The translations under genes and the position numbers were made by a program. Below the pieces are notes generated by a model, which worked only from the letters and a program-made list of their open reading frames with translations, made no database searches and was not told where the DNA came from. A DNA stretch of 64,000 nt from CAWFKS01 sp963816435 (GTDB lineage Bacteria > Pseudomonadota > Alphaproteobacteria > Rhizobiales > Rhizobiaceae), in the NCBI GenBank assembly GCA_963816435.1, contig CAWFKS010000001.1, positions 186,001-250,000 of the forward strand, read 5' to 3'. Every line of letters begins with the position of its first letter. Position 1 is the first letter of the stretch. Below are positions 52,930 through 61,558 of this stretch, piece by piece.

Positions 52930-54120
52930 ATGTTCATACCCTTCTTCCTCGAGCTGAAAGCCGCCAAAGTCCCGGTTTCCTTGCGCGAATACCTGTCGCT
53001 GCTGGAAGGCATGGAGGCCGATCTCGTCACCTGGGACGTCGAGGCGTTCTACTATCTCGCGCGCGCCGCCATGGTGAAAGACGAACGGCACATCGACCGG
53101 TTCGATCAGGTTTTCTCCCATGTTTTCAAGGGCCTCGAAGCAGTCGGCGGCGAAGGCGGGCCGGAATCTATCAACTTGCCCGAGGAGTGGCTGAGAAGGC
53201 TCGCCGAAAAGCACCTCACCGAAGAGGAAAAGAAGCTGATCGAGTCGCTCGGCGGCTTCGACAAGCTGATGGAGACGCTGAAGCAGCGACTGGCCGAACA
53301 GAAGGAGCGCCACCAGGGCGGATCGAAGTGGATCGGCACTGCCGGCACGTCGCCGTTCGGCGCCTACGGCTACAACCCGGAAGGGGTGCGCATCGGCCAG
53401 CACGAGAGCCGCCACCGGCGCGCGGTGAAGGTGTGGGACAAGCGCGAGTTCAAGAACTTCGACGACTCCGTCGAGATCGGCACGCGCAACATCAAGGTCG
53501 CGCTGAAACGGCTGCGGCGATGGGTGAGGGAAGGGGCGGACGAGGAGCTCGACCTGCCGGGCACCATCCATGCCACCGCCGAACACGGATATCTCGACGT
53601 CAAGACGCGGCCGGAACGGCGCAACGCGGTGAAGCTTCTGATGTTCTTCGACGTCGGCGGCTCGATGGACGACCATATCCGCGTCGTCGAGGAGCTGTTT
53701 TCGGCGGCGCGCGCCGAGTTCAAGCACATGGAATATTTCTACTTCCACAACTGCCTCTACGAGGGCGTGTGGAAGGACAATCGCCGCCGGCACTCGGAAG
53801 TGATGCCGACGTTCGAGGTGCTCCACAAATACGGGCCGGACTACAAGGCGATCTTCGTCGGCGACGCCTCGATGAGCCCCTACGAGATCGCCTATGCCGG
53901 CGGCTCGGTGGAGCACTGGAACCAGGAGCCCGGCATCGTGTGGCTGCAGCGGGTGCTCAACCAGTGGCCGAGCACGATCTGGATCAACCCGGTGCGCGAG
54001 AAGCACTGGGGCTACACGCACTCGATCCAGATGATCCGCGAGCTGTTTTCCAACCGCATGTATCCGCTCACCCTGTCGGGCCTGGAAGGCGCGACGAAGG
54101 AATTGTCGCGCAAGAACTGA
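52930..54120 (+). CDS. VWA (CoxE-like) domain protein
   Basis: 396 residues. N-terminal helical region (MFIPFFLELKAAKVPVSLRE...), acidic/basic middle, then a von Willebrand A domain starting LLMFFDVGGSMDDHIRVVEE near residue 240. The MIDAS motif reads D-x-G-G-S where D-x-S-x-S is canonical, as in some CoxE-type members. Expected partner of the MoxR ATPase at 49349. Divergent from ArsR. Confidence 0.88.
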   Translation: MFIPFFLELKAAKVPVSLREYLSLLEGMEADLVTWDVEAFYYLARAAMVKDERHIDRFDQVFSHVFKGLEAVGGEGGPESINLPEEWLRRLAEKHLTEEEKKLIESLGGFDKLMETLKQRLAEQKERHQGGSKWIGTAGTSPFGAYGYNPEGVRIGQHESRHRRAVKVWDKREFKNFDDSVEIGTRNIKVALKRLRRWVREGADEELDLPGTIHATAEHGYLDVKTRPERRNAVKLLMFFDVGGSMDDHIRVVEELFSAARAEFKHMEYFYFHNCLYEGVWKDNRRRHSEVMPTFEVLHKYGPDYKAIFVGDASMSPYEIAYAGGSVEHWNQEPGIVWLQRVLNQWPSTIWINPVREKHWGYTHSIQMIRELFSNRMYPLTLSGLEGATKELSRKN

Positions 54121-54248
54121 ACCTGCCCGGACGTGTGAAAGTCACAGCGCAGATTTGACATTACGCTGGGGAAGGTCATGGTGCCATGTCGACCGGTGAA
54201 AGCGCTGCGCAATTGCCGCGCGACAAGTCTCAGCGAGGGGAGATAGCC

Positions 54249-54350
54249 ATGCTTCGCGTATTGTTGTTGTGCCTGTTGGCGGTATCTGCCGTTGGATACT
54301 CGGGTTGCGCCCAGGTCGGCGGTCCGGTGATCGGCGAACACGGAGAATGA
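54249..54350 (+). CDS. Very small lipoprotein (33 residues)
   Basis: MLRVLLLCLLAVSAVGYSGC followed by AQVGGPVIGEHGE. A type-II signal with lipobox GYSGC leaves a mature peptide of about 14 residues. AGGGGAG lies nine bases before the ATG at 54249. Size recalls entericidin-like small lipoproteins, but the mature part shows no similarity I recognise. Confidence 0.65.
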   Translation: MLRVLLLCLLAVSAVGYSGCAQVGGPVIGEHGE

Positions 54351-54398
54351 TTGACCGCGGCGTCGGCAGCCAACCGTGACGTAGGCTGCCGGTAGCAG

Positions 54399-55649
54399 TC
54401 AGGTCGTCGCGGCAGGAAACCGCACGACGAAGCGGGCGCCGCCCCCCGCGGGCGCCTCGCAAGCGACGGTGGCGCCGTGGAGGCGCGCAATCTGGCTGAC
54501 CAGCGACAGGCCGAGCCCCCAGCCGCCGGCGGTCTCGCCGTGGCCGGCTGGCCGGTAGAACGGCTCGAAGACGCGGGCCCGCGCCGCCTCGGGCACGCCG
54601 GGGCCATGGTCGGTGACCGACAGCACGACGGTGCCCGCGGGCTCGCTCGTCACCTCCGCCGTCACCGGCGGCGCGCCGTGGCGCAGCGCGTTCTGCATCA
54701 GGTTGCGCGCGAGGCGATGAAGCAGGGTGGCGTCGCCGCTCACCGTCGCCGGTGCGCCGGACACCTCGACGCCGTTCCTGGCACCTTCCTCGGCGACGAT
54801 GCCCATGAGATCGACCGGCACCAGCTCGGAGGCCGTGCCCTGATGGTCGAGACGGCTTGCCAGCAGGATCTCCTCGACCAGGGCGTCGAGCTCGGCGAGA
54901 TTGCGCAGGATTTCCTCGCGGGTGCGCGGGCCGGGCTGCTCGTCGTGAAGGTCGAGCGCCATCCTCAGCCGCGCCAGCGGCGAGCGCAGCTCGTGGCTGG
55001 CATTGGCGAGCAGGGCGCGGTGGGCGTTCATCAGCGCCTCGATGTGCGCGGCCGCCTGGTTGAAGGTCCTTGCCACCGCCGCGACCTCGTCGGAGCCGGT
55101 GATCTCGGCGCGCAGCGACAGGTCGCCGTCGCCCCATTTCTCCATTCCGACGCGCAGAAGCTCCAGCCGGCGGGTGAGGTGGCGCACGACAGGATAGGCG
55201 GCGATGCCGATCGCCACCGCGATCAGCGCCATGAACAACAGCGGGCTGCGGCCGATCGGCCCGGGCGGCTCGTCCATGCGGGCGGCAAGCAGCCGGCCGT
55301 CGGGCAGGCGATCGGAAAAGAACCAGTCGCCATGACGGTGCTCCACGCCGGGCCGGGCAAGGATATCCGGCGGGATCGGCCGGCCGGCCTGCGCCAGCAG
55401 GCGGCCGTCATGTGCGAACACCGAGATGTCGCCGTGGACGGCGCGCGCCAGCCGCTCGACAGTCTGCTGGAGATACTCCGATTCGTTCGCCGGCGGGATC
55501 AGCGCGGAGATGAAGCGGTCGCGCCGCTCGCCGAAGCCGCGCTGGTCGCGGTCCTGCATGGCGTGGAAGAACAGGCCGCTCGCCACCGCCACCACGGCGA
55601 GGCTCGCCAGCACCGTCAGGTAAATCTTGACGAAGAGGCTGCGCATCAT
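54399..55649 (-). CDS. Sensor histidine kinase
   Basis: Two-TM inner-membrane kinase, 416 residues. TM1 IYLTVLASLAVVAVASGLFF, periplasmic sensor of about 120 residues, TM2 LLFMALIAVAIGIAAYPVVR, HAMP, H-box LLANASHELRSPLARLRMAL, N-box NLMQNALRHGAPPV, and G-boxes DHGPGVPEAARARVFEPFYR and GGWGLGLSLVSQIARLHGA. Follows its response regulator by ten bases; both follow the Spy/CpxP-like gene, as in CpxRA-type envelope stress systems. Confidence 0.95.
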   Translation of the reverse strand: MMRSLFVKIYLTVLASLAVVAVASGLFFHAMQDRDQRGFGERRDRFISALIPPANESEYLQQTVERLARAVHGDISVFAHDGRLLAQAGRPIPPDILARPGVEHRHGDWFFSDRLPDGRLLAARMDEPPGPIGRSPLLFMALIAVAIGIAAYPVVRHLTRRLELLRVGMEKWGDGDLSLRAEITGSDEVAAVARTFNQAAAHIEALMNAHRALLANASHELRSPLARLRMALDLHDEQPGPRTREEILRNLAELDALVEEILLASRLDHQGTASELVPVDLMGIVAEEGARNGVEVSGAPATVSGDATLLHRLARNLMQNALRHGAPPVTAEVTSEPAGTVVLSVTDHGPGVPEAARARVFEPFYRPAGHGETAGGWGLGLSLVSQIARLHGATVACEAPAGGGARFVVRFPAATT

Positions 55650-55659
55650 CGCGTCCCGC

Positions 55660-56358
55660 TCACAGATCGTCCTGGACGCGGGCGAAGACGTAGCCGGCGC
55701 CGCGCACGGTGATGATGCGCCTCGGATGTTTCGGGTCGGGTTCGATGGCGGCGCGGATGCGCGAGACGTGGACGTCGATCGAGCGGTCGTAGGCTTCCAG
55801 TTCCGCGCCCTTGACGAGGTCCATGAGCTGGTCGCGCGACAGCACGCGGCCGGCATTGCCGGCGAGCGCCATCAACAGGTCGAACTGGTAGGAGGTGAGC
55901 TGACGCGCCTCGCCGTCGACGCGCACGGTGCGCGATCCGGGATCGATCTCCAGCGTGCCGAAGCGCAGCACCTTCGCCGCCGGGTCCGAGCCGCCGCCGC
56001 GGCGGCGCAGGATCGCCTTCAGCCTGGCCAGCAGCTCGCGCGGGTTGAACGGTTTCGGCAGGTAGTCGTCGGCGCCGATCTCCAGCCCGACGATGCGGTC
56101 GGTCTCCTCGCCCTTGGCCGTCAGCATCAGCACCGGCACGTCGGAGGAGGCGCGGATGCGCCTGCATATCTCGAACCCGTCGAGGTCGGGCAGCATGATG
56201 TCGAGGATGACCGCATCCGGCGGCTTCCGCGAGATGTCGGCCAGGCCCGCCTCGCCCGTCGGGGCGGTGCGGACCGTGAAGCCGTTTCCGGAGAGGTAGT
56301 CGGAGACCATGGCGGACAGGCGCGTGTCGTCGTCGACGATCAGAACCTCGTCCGCCAT
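55660..56358 (-). CDS. OmpR-family response regulator
   Basis: 232 residues. Receiver domain with acidic pair VLIVDDDTRL, phospho-Asp in DAVILDIMLPDLDGFEICRR (about residue 53) and Lys in LMLTAKGEETDR; winged-helix output domain RQLTSYQFDLLMALAGNAGR and SIDVHVSRIRAAIEPDPKHP. Partner of the adjacent kinase; upstream gene is the Spy/CpxP-like protein, a likely target or accessory sensor. Confidence 0.96.
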   Translation of the reverse strand: MADEVLIVDDDTRLSAMVSDYLSGNGFTVRTAPTGEAGLADISRKPPDAVILDIMLPDLDGFEICRRIRASSDVPVLMLTAKGEETDRIVGLEIGADDYLPKPFNPRELLARLKAILRRRGGGSDPAAKVLRFGTLEIDPGSRTVRVDGEARQLTSYQFDLLMALAGNAGRVLSRDQLMDLVKGAELEAYDRSIDVHVSRIRAAIEPDPKHPRRIITVRGAGYVFARVQDDL

Positions 56359-56391
56359 GGCGATTGTCTCCCTCTCCGCGCGATCACACCC

Positions 56392-57060
56392 TTACCACCT
56401 CGGGCCGCGGCTGTGATCCTGCATCTGCTTCATCAGGTCGGCGCGCTGCTGGGGCGTCAGCACCTTGGCGGCGTCGACCAGCGCCTTGGTGACCTTCTGC
56501 GACACCTGGTCGAGCTCGGCCACCTTCTCGCTGCGCAGCTTCTCGACCGCGTCGGCGTCGACGGTCTCGGCGCCGAGCAGCTTGGCGAGATCCTCGCGGG
56601 CGCCACGGAAGTCGCGCGCGGCCGGCATCACGTCCTTGAACGTGTCGATCATGATCGACTCGATCTGGTTGATCTGCTCGTCGGAAGCGCCGATGTCGTG
56701 AAGCGCGCCTTCCATCCGCATGGGGCCGAAGCCGCCGTGCCGGCCGGGTCCGCCCATCGGACCGCCGCGCATGTCGTCGTCGCCGCCGTGACGGCCCCAG
56801 CCGCCCCAGCCGTGGCCGCGCCAGTCGACCTGCTGGAACTGGCCGCCCATCGGGCCGTTGCGGGCGCCGTTGCCGTTCATGTCGGCAGCGCGGAAGACCT
56901 GGGCGCCTGCGCCGCGGGTGAGGCTGTCGCTGTTGGCGGCGGCCACGCCGACGCCGACGAGGGCGGTCGCCGCCACTGCGAGGATGCCGATGCGGCGGGT
57001 GAGCTTGTTGTCCCTGTTCGGGGTTTCGGGATTGTCGCGGGTGGGGGTTTCGGGGGTCAT
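56392..57060 (-). CDS. Spy/CpxP-family periplasmic protein
   Basis: 222 residues. N-terminal TM/signal anchor at about residues 23-43 (IGILAVAATALVGVGVAAAN) preceded by an unusual 20-residue hydrophilic repeat ETPTRDNPETPNRDN. Then a Gly/His/Met/Arg-rich stretch (GWGGWGRHGGDDDMRGGPMG) suited to copper binding, and a helical LTXXQ-like domain (DEQINQIESIMIDTFKDVMP, TPQQRADLMKQM). AAGGAGA precedes the ATG. First gene of the operon with the response regulator and kinase, and divergent from the copper ATPase. Confidence 0.82.
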   Translation of the reverse strand: MTPETPTRDNPETPNRDNKLTRRIGILAVAATALVGVGVAAANSDSLTRGAGAQVFRAADMNGNGARNGPMGGQFQQVDWRGHGWGGWGRHGGDDDMRGGPMGGPGRHGGFGPMRMEGALHDIGASDEQINQIESIMIDTFKDVMPAARDFRGAREDLAKLLGAETVDADAVEKLRSEKVAELDQVSQKVTKALVDAAKVLTPQQRADLMKQMQDHSRGPRW

Positions 57061-57185
57061 GATTGTCTCCTTTGGCTCGCCGCTGCCTTGTTCGGCGGCG
57101 ACATGGGGAGACTGACAGGGGAAGGTTTCGGCCGTTCGCGGGCGATGTAAAGTTTTGTGAAGCGATCGGGGCGGCAGAAAGGCGC

Positions 57186-57208
57186 TTGACCTTCCAGTTA
57201 CTGGAAGG
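57186..57208 (+). promoter_or_regulatory. CueR-type (MerR-family) copper promoter element
   Basis: TTGACC at 57186-57191 overlaps the perfect dyad CCTTCCAGT-T-ACTGGAAGG (57190-57208). E. coli copA has the same TTGACCTTCC...GGAAGG arrangement bound by CueR. The -10 box would fall near 57211-57216 with the long spacing typical of MerR-type promoters, but it is poor in sequence. No cueR gene is in the window. Confidence 0.8.
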
Positions 57209-57250
57209 CCCACATGCGGCACCATGACTGTTTGCGCGCGGAGCGGACCC

Positions 57251-59785
57251 ATGGGCGACAAGCCACACACTCACCATCACGATGCCGGCGGCCACGATCA
57301 TCGAGGCCACGATCACCATGACCACGCGCATGATCATGATACCGCGCAGGCCGAGATCGTGCGCGATCCCGTCTGCGGCATGACGGTCGATCCCGACGCC
57401 GGCAAGCCGACGGCCGAATACGAGGGCCACGTCTACCATTTCTGCTGCGACGGCTGCCGCAAGAAGTTCGAGGCCGATCCCGAAGCCTTCCTGACGGCGA
57501 CCGATCCGGTGTGCGGCATGAGCGTCAACCGGGCGACGGCCAAGCACTTTCTGCGCCACGAGGGCGACAAGTTCTATTTCTGCTCTGCCGGCTGCAAGGA
57601 CAAGTTCGAGGCGGAGCCGAAGAAATATCTTGGCGACAGGCCGGCGCCTGAGCCGATGCCGGCCGGCACCCAATACACCTGCCCGATGCATCCCGAGATC
57701 GTGCAGGAGGGGCCCGGCGACTGCCCGAAATGCGGCATGGCGCTGGAGCCGATGGGCGTTCCGCCGGCAGACGCCGGGCCGAACCCGGAGCTGGTCGATT
57801 TCACGCGGCGCCTGTGGGTCAGCGCAGTGCTTTCGGTGCCGCTGCTGATCATCTCGATGGGGCCGATGGTCGGCCTGCCCGTGCGCGGCTGGTTCGGCGA
57901 GCAGGTTTCGATCTGGATCGAGCTGGTGCTGGCGACGCCGGTGGTGCTGTGGGCGGCGACGCCGTTCTTCAAGCGCGGCTGGAGCTCGATCGTCAACCGC
58001 AGCCCCAACATGTGGACGCTGATCTCGATCGGTGTCGGCACCGCCTATCTCTATTCGCTGGTGGCGGCGCTGCTGCCCGGCCTGTTCCCGCCGCAGTTCC
58101 ACGGTCCGGATGGCACGGTGCCGGTCTATTTCGAAGCGTCCAGCGTCATCGTGGCGCTGGTCTTCGTCGGCCAGGTGCTGGAGCTGAGGGCGCGCGAGCG
58201 CACCGGTTCGGCGATACGCGCGCTGCTCGACCTGGCGCCCAAGACGGCGCGGCTGATTTCCGACGACGGGTCCGAAAAGGACGTGCCTCTGGAAGAGGTG
58301 AAGACCGGCCAGAAGCTGCGCGTGCGGCCGGGCGAGTCCGTTCCCGTCGACGGCACGGTGCTCGACGGGCGATCGTCGGTCGACGAATCCATGATCACCG
58401 GCGAGCCGGTGCCCGTGGAGAAGGTCGAAGGCGATACGCTCACCGGCGGCACGCTCAACCGCAACGGCACTCTGGTCATGAAGGCCGAGAAGGTCGGCGC
58501 GGACACGATGCTGTCGCAGATCGTCGACATGGTCGCCAAGGCGCAGCGCTCGCGCGCGCCGATCCAGGCGCTCGCCGATCGCGTGTCGTTCTACTTCGTG
58601 CCGGCGGTGGTGCTGTCGGCGGTGGTCGCCTTCGTGGTGTGGGCGCTGGTCGGGCCGAGCCCGGCGCTGGCCTACGCGATCGTGGCGGCGGTCTCCGTGC
58701 TGATCGTTGCCTGCCCGTGCGCGCTGGGGCTCGCCACGCCGATGTCGATCATGACGGCGACCGGACGCGGCGCGCAGGGCGGCGTGCTGATCCGCGACGC
58801 CGAGGCGCTGGAGCGCTTCGCCCACGTCGACACGCTGATCGTCGACAAGACCGGCACGCTTACCGAGGGCAAGCCGAAGCTCACCGACGTGGTGGTGGCC
58901 GAAGGCATGGAGGAAGGCGAGTTGCTGCACCTGGCGGCGAGCCTGGAAAAGGGCTCCGAGCATCCGCTGGCCGAGGCGATCCTCGACGGCGCTCGCGAGC
59001 GCGGGGCGGAGGCGGCCGACGCCGGCGATTTCGACGCCGTCACCGGCAAGGGCGTTGCCGGCACTGTCGGCGGCAGGAAGGTGGCGCTCGGCAACGAGGC
59101 GATGATGGAAGAGATCGGCGTTGCGGTCGGGGCACTCTCGGACAAGGCCGAGGCGCTGCGCGGCGAGGGCAAGACGGCGATGTTCGTCGCCGTCGACGGC
59201 AGGCTCGCCGGCATCGTCGCGGTCGAGGACCCGGTGAAGGCGACGACGGCGGCCGCGATCCGCGCGCTGCACGAAAGCGGGCTGAAGATCGTCATGGCGA
59301 CCGGCGACAACGAGCGGACGGCCAGGGCCGTGGCGGCAAGGCTCGGCATCGACGACATCCGCGCCGGCATGCTGCCGGAGGGCAAGAAGAAGCTGGTCGA
59401 CGAACTGCGCGCCGGCGGCGCCAGCGTGGCGATGGCCGGCGATGGCGTCAACGACGCGCCCGCGCTTGCGGCGGCCGATGTCGGCATCGCCATGGGCACC
59501 GGCGCTGACGTCGCCATGGAGAGCGCCGGCATCACGCTGGTGAAGGGCGACCTTGCCGGCATCGTGCGGGCGCGAAACCTGGCGCGGGCGACGCTTCGTA
59601 ACATCAAGCAGAACCTGTTCTTCGCCTTCGCCTACAATTCGATCGGCGTGCCGGTCGCAGCCGGCGTGCTCTACCCGGTGTTCGGCACGCTGCTTTCGCC
59701 GATGTTCGCGGCGGCGGCGATGAGCCTGTCGTCGGTTTCGGTGATTTCCAACGCGCTGCGGCTGCGGACGGTGAAGCTCGACTGA
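57251..59785 (+). CDS. copA: Copper-translocating P1B-type ATPase
   Basis: 844 residues from the ATG at 57251 (GGAG upstream); an upstream ATG at 57224 is weaker. Order: His-rich head (HTHHHDAGGHDHRGHDHHDH), two YHS domains (DPVCGMTVDPDAGK...FCCDGC; DPVCGMSVNRATAK...FCSAGC), a heavy-metal-binding domain (YTCPMHPEIVQEGPGDCPKC), eight TM helices with the CPC motif VACPCALGLATP, phosphorylation site DKTGTLTEGK, SEHPLAEAI and hinge GDGVNDAPALAAAD. Promoter element indicates copper control by CueR. No HMA domain; metal delivery probably uses the Cys-rich head. Confidence 0.93.
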   Translation: MGDKPHTHHHDAGGHDHRGHDHHDHAHDHDTAQAEIVRDPVCGMTVDPDAGKPTAEYEGHVYHFCCDGCRKKFEADPEAFLTATDPVCGMSVNRATAKHFLRHEGDKFYFCSAGCKDKFEAEPKKYLGDRPAPEPMPAGTQYTCPMHPEIVQEGPGDCPKCGMALEPMGVPPADAGPNPELVDFTRRLWVSAVLSVPLLIISMGPMVGLPVRGWFGEQVSIWIELVLATPVVLWAATPFFKRGWSSIVNRSPNMWTLISIGVGTAYLYSLVAALLPGLFPPQFHGPDGTVPVYFEASSVIVALVFVGQVLELRARERTGSAIRALLDLAPKTARLISDDGSEKDVPLEEVKTGQKLRVRPGESVPVDGTVLDGRSSVDESMITGEPVPVEKVEGDTLTGGTLNRNGTLVMKAEKVGADTMLSQIVDMVAKAQRSRAPIQALADRVSFYFVPAVVLSAVVAFVVWALVGPSPALAYAIVAAVSVLIVACPCALGLATPMSIMTATGRGAQGGVLIRDAEALERFAHVDTLIVDKTGTLTEGKPKLTDVVVAEGMEEGELLHLAASLEKGSEHPLAEAILDGARERGAEAADAGDFDAVTGKGVAGTVGGRKVALGNEAMMEEIGVAVGALSDKAEALRGEGKTAMFVAVDGRLAGIVAVEDPVKATTAAAIRALHESGLKIVMATGDNERTARAVAARLGIDDIRAGMLPEGKKKLVDELRAGGASVAMAGDGVNDAPALAAADVGIAMGTGADVAMESAGITLVKGDLAGIVRARNLARATLRNIKQNLFFAFAYNSIGVPVAAGVLYPVFGTLLSPMFAAAAMSLSSVSVISNALRLRTVKLD

Positions 59786-59878
59786 GGCTGGAGGTAGCCA
59801 CAAGACGACTTGTCACAATAACAGCGTCCTGCGCTATGATCGCCCCCGAGCAAGGGCGATCATGGCGAGGACCACAGC

Positions 59879-60457
59879 GTGACGAGGGGGCGGGTCGAGG
59901 CGTTTTCGGATGGCGTGCTGGCCATCGTCATCACCATCATGGTGCTGGAGCTGAAAGTGCCGCACGGCGAGGGCTGGGCCTCGCTGCTGCCGCTGTGGCC
60001 GGTGTTTTTGTCCTATGTGCTGTCGTTCGCCAATGTCGGCATCTACTGGAACAACCACCACCACATGTTCCATGCGGTGAAGCATGTCGACGGGCCGGTG
60101 CTGTGGGCCAACCTGCACCTGCTGTTCTGGCTGTCGCTGATGCCCTTCGCCACGGCGTGGATGGGCGAGAACCATTTCGCGCCGGTGCCGGTGGCCGCCT
60201 ACGGCGTCGATCTGCTGATGTCGGCGATCGCCTACTACATCCTCACGCACACGCTGCTGCGCCTGCATCGCGGCGACACGGCGTTCGCCAAGGCGATCGG
60301 CCACGACTTCAAGGGCAAGGTGTCGGCGATCGTCTATGTCGTCGCCGTGCCGGTGGCGCTGTTCAGCCCGCTGATCGCGCTGGCGCTCTATGTCGGCGTG
60401 GCGGTGATGTGGTTCTGGCCTGACCGCCGCTTCGAGCGCGTGCTGATGGAGCGCTGA
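59879..60457 (+). CDS. TMEM175-family potassium channel (DUF1211)
   Basis: 192 residues with six hydrophobic segments. The family signature RVEAFSDGVLAIVITIMVLE is at the N-terminus, followed by FANVGIYWNNHHHMFHAVKH. Bacterial members form tetrameric K+ channels. Start is GTG at 59879; no upstream ATG fits. Stand-alone. Confidence 0.88.
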   Translation: MTRGRVEAFSDGVLAIVITIMVLELKVPHGEGWASLLPLWPVFLSYVLSFANVGIYWNNHHHMFHAVKHVDGPVLWANLHLLFWLSLMPFATAWMGENHFAPVPVAAYGVDLLMSAIAYYILTHTLLRLHRGDTAFAKAIGHDFKGKVSAIVYVVAVPVALFSPLIALALYVGVAVMWFWPDRRFERVLMER

Positions 60458-60558
60458 CGGCCGATCAACAGTTCGTGGCGGGGCTGCCCGAGCGTTGGCA
60501 TCAGCCGGCCGCCACCCTATCTTCGCCGTGCCCCTTTTTTCGCTGGAGAGACGCCTTC

Positions 60559-60963
<405 letters not shown>

Positions 60964-60990
60964 GACGCCTTCTACTCGCGCATGTCGCGT

Positions 60991-61083
60991 CTCCATGCCT
61001 CGTGCCCCATCCACCGCCTGCGGCAGTCCCCCTGCCTCCGTAAACGGGGGAGGGGGACCATGCGCAGCATGGTGGAGGGGGCG
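60991..61083. repeat. Long palindrome, left copy flanking DUF559
   Basis: Nested inverted repeat that could extrude as a cruciform: GCCCCATCCACC ... GGTGGAGGGGGC outermost, then AGTCCCCCT ... AGGGGGACC, with CCGTAAACGG at the centre. It begins CTCCATGCCTCGTG. The same start and central sequence occurs again to the right of the DUF559 gene in the same orientation. Confidence 0.8.
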
Positions 61084-61096
61084 AAAGTTCTTGCCG

Positions 61097-61462
61097 TCAA
61101 TTCATCCGGCGTTCCGCCTCGTTGATGATCGCGCGCAGCACCCCTTCCAGGGATTGATCCTCCAACACATCGGTCGCCGGGACGCGCAATACCCTGACGC
61201 CTTGCCTGGCCAGCCACGCATCGCGGCGGCGATCGGAATGCATCTGACCCGGGAGGTCGTGCTGCGCTCCGTCGACCTCCACGGCCAGGCGCGCGACGGG
61301 ACAGTAGAAATCCAGGACATACGGACCGAGCGCGTGCTGACGTCGAAAGCGCAGACCGCCAGCGCGACCCTTGCGCAGGCAATCCCAAAGCAGAACCTCG
61401 GGCAGGGTCATGTCGCGACGAAGGTCTCGGGCCAGGGAGAATGTCCGCTTCGGTGCGCGCAT
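61097..61462 (-). CDS. DUF559 (Vsr-like) endonuclease-domain protein
   Basis: 121 residues of the DUF559 family, related to the very-short-patch-repair endonuclease fold. ARDLRRDMTLPEVLLWDCLR, then FRRQHALGPYVLDFYCPVAR, LAVEVDGAQHDLPGQMHSDR and RRDAWLARQGVRVLRVPATD. Active-site-like acids are in VLDFYCP and AVEVDG. Embedded between two direct copies of a palindromic repeat; its ribosome-binding site and start codon lie within the right copy. Function unknown; may be a selfish or repeat-associated nuclease. Confidence 0.88.
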   Translation of the reverse strand: MRAPKRTFSLARDLRRDMTLPEVLLWDCLRKGRAGGLRFRRQHALGPYVLDFYCPVARLAVEVDGAQHDLPGQMHSDRRRDAWLARQGVRVLRVPATDVLEDQSLEGVLRAIINEAERRMN

Positions 61463-61531
61463 CTCGCTTCTCCATGCCTTGCGCCCCCTCCACCGCCTTC
61501 GGCGGTCCCCCTCCCCCGTAAACGGGGGAGG
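61458..61531. repeat. Right partial copy of the palindromic repeat
   Basis: GCGCATCTCGCTTCTCCATG through GGTCCCCCTCCCCCGTAAAC to GGGGGAGG. Matches the left copy (60979 onward) base for base with few changes, but stops after the centre: the distal half (AGGGGGACC...GGTGGAGGGGGC) is missing. It includes the DUF559 start codon and ribosome-binding site. Confidence 0.75.
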
Positions 61532-61558
61532 ATCAATGTCGAGGCCGGCCGCGCGCGT

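Noticed and set aside
56384..59803. Minus-strand reading frame of about 1140 codons opposite copA
   Set aside because: His/Arg/Asp-rich shadow of the copper ATPase and neighbouring gene.
61001..61082. Rho-independent terminator of msrB
   Set aside because: The palindrome is long and nested with no T run after it, and it recurs beyond the DUF559 gene, so it is better read as a repeat element.
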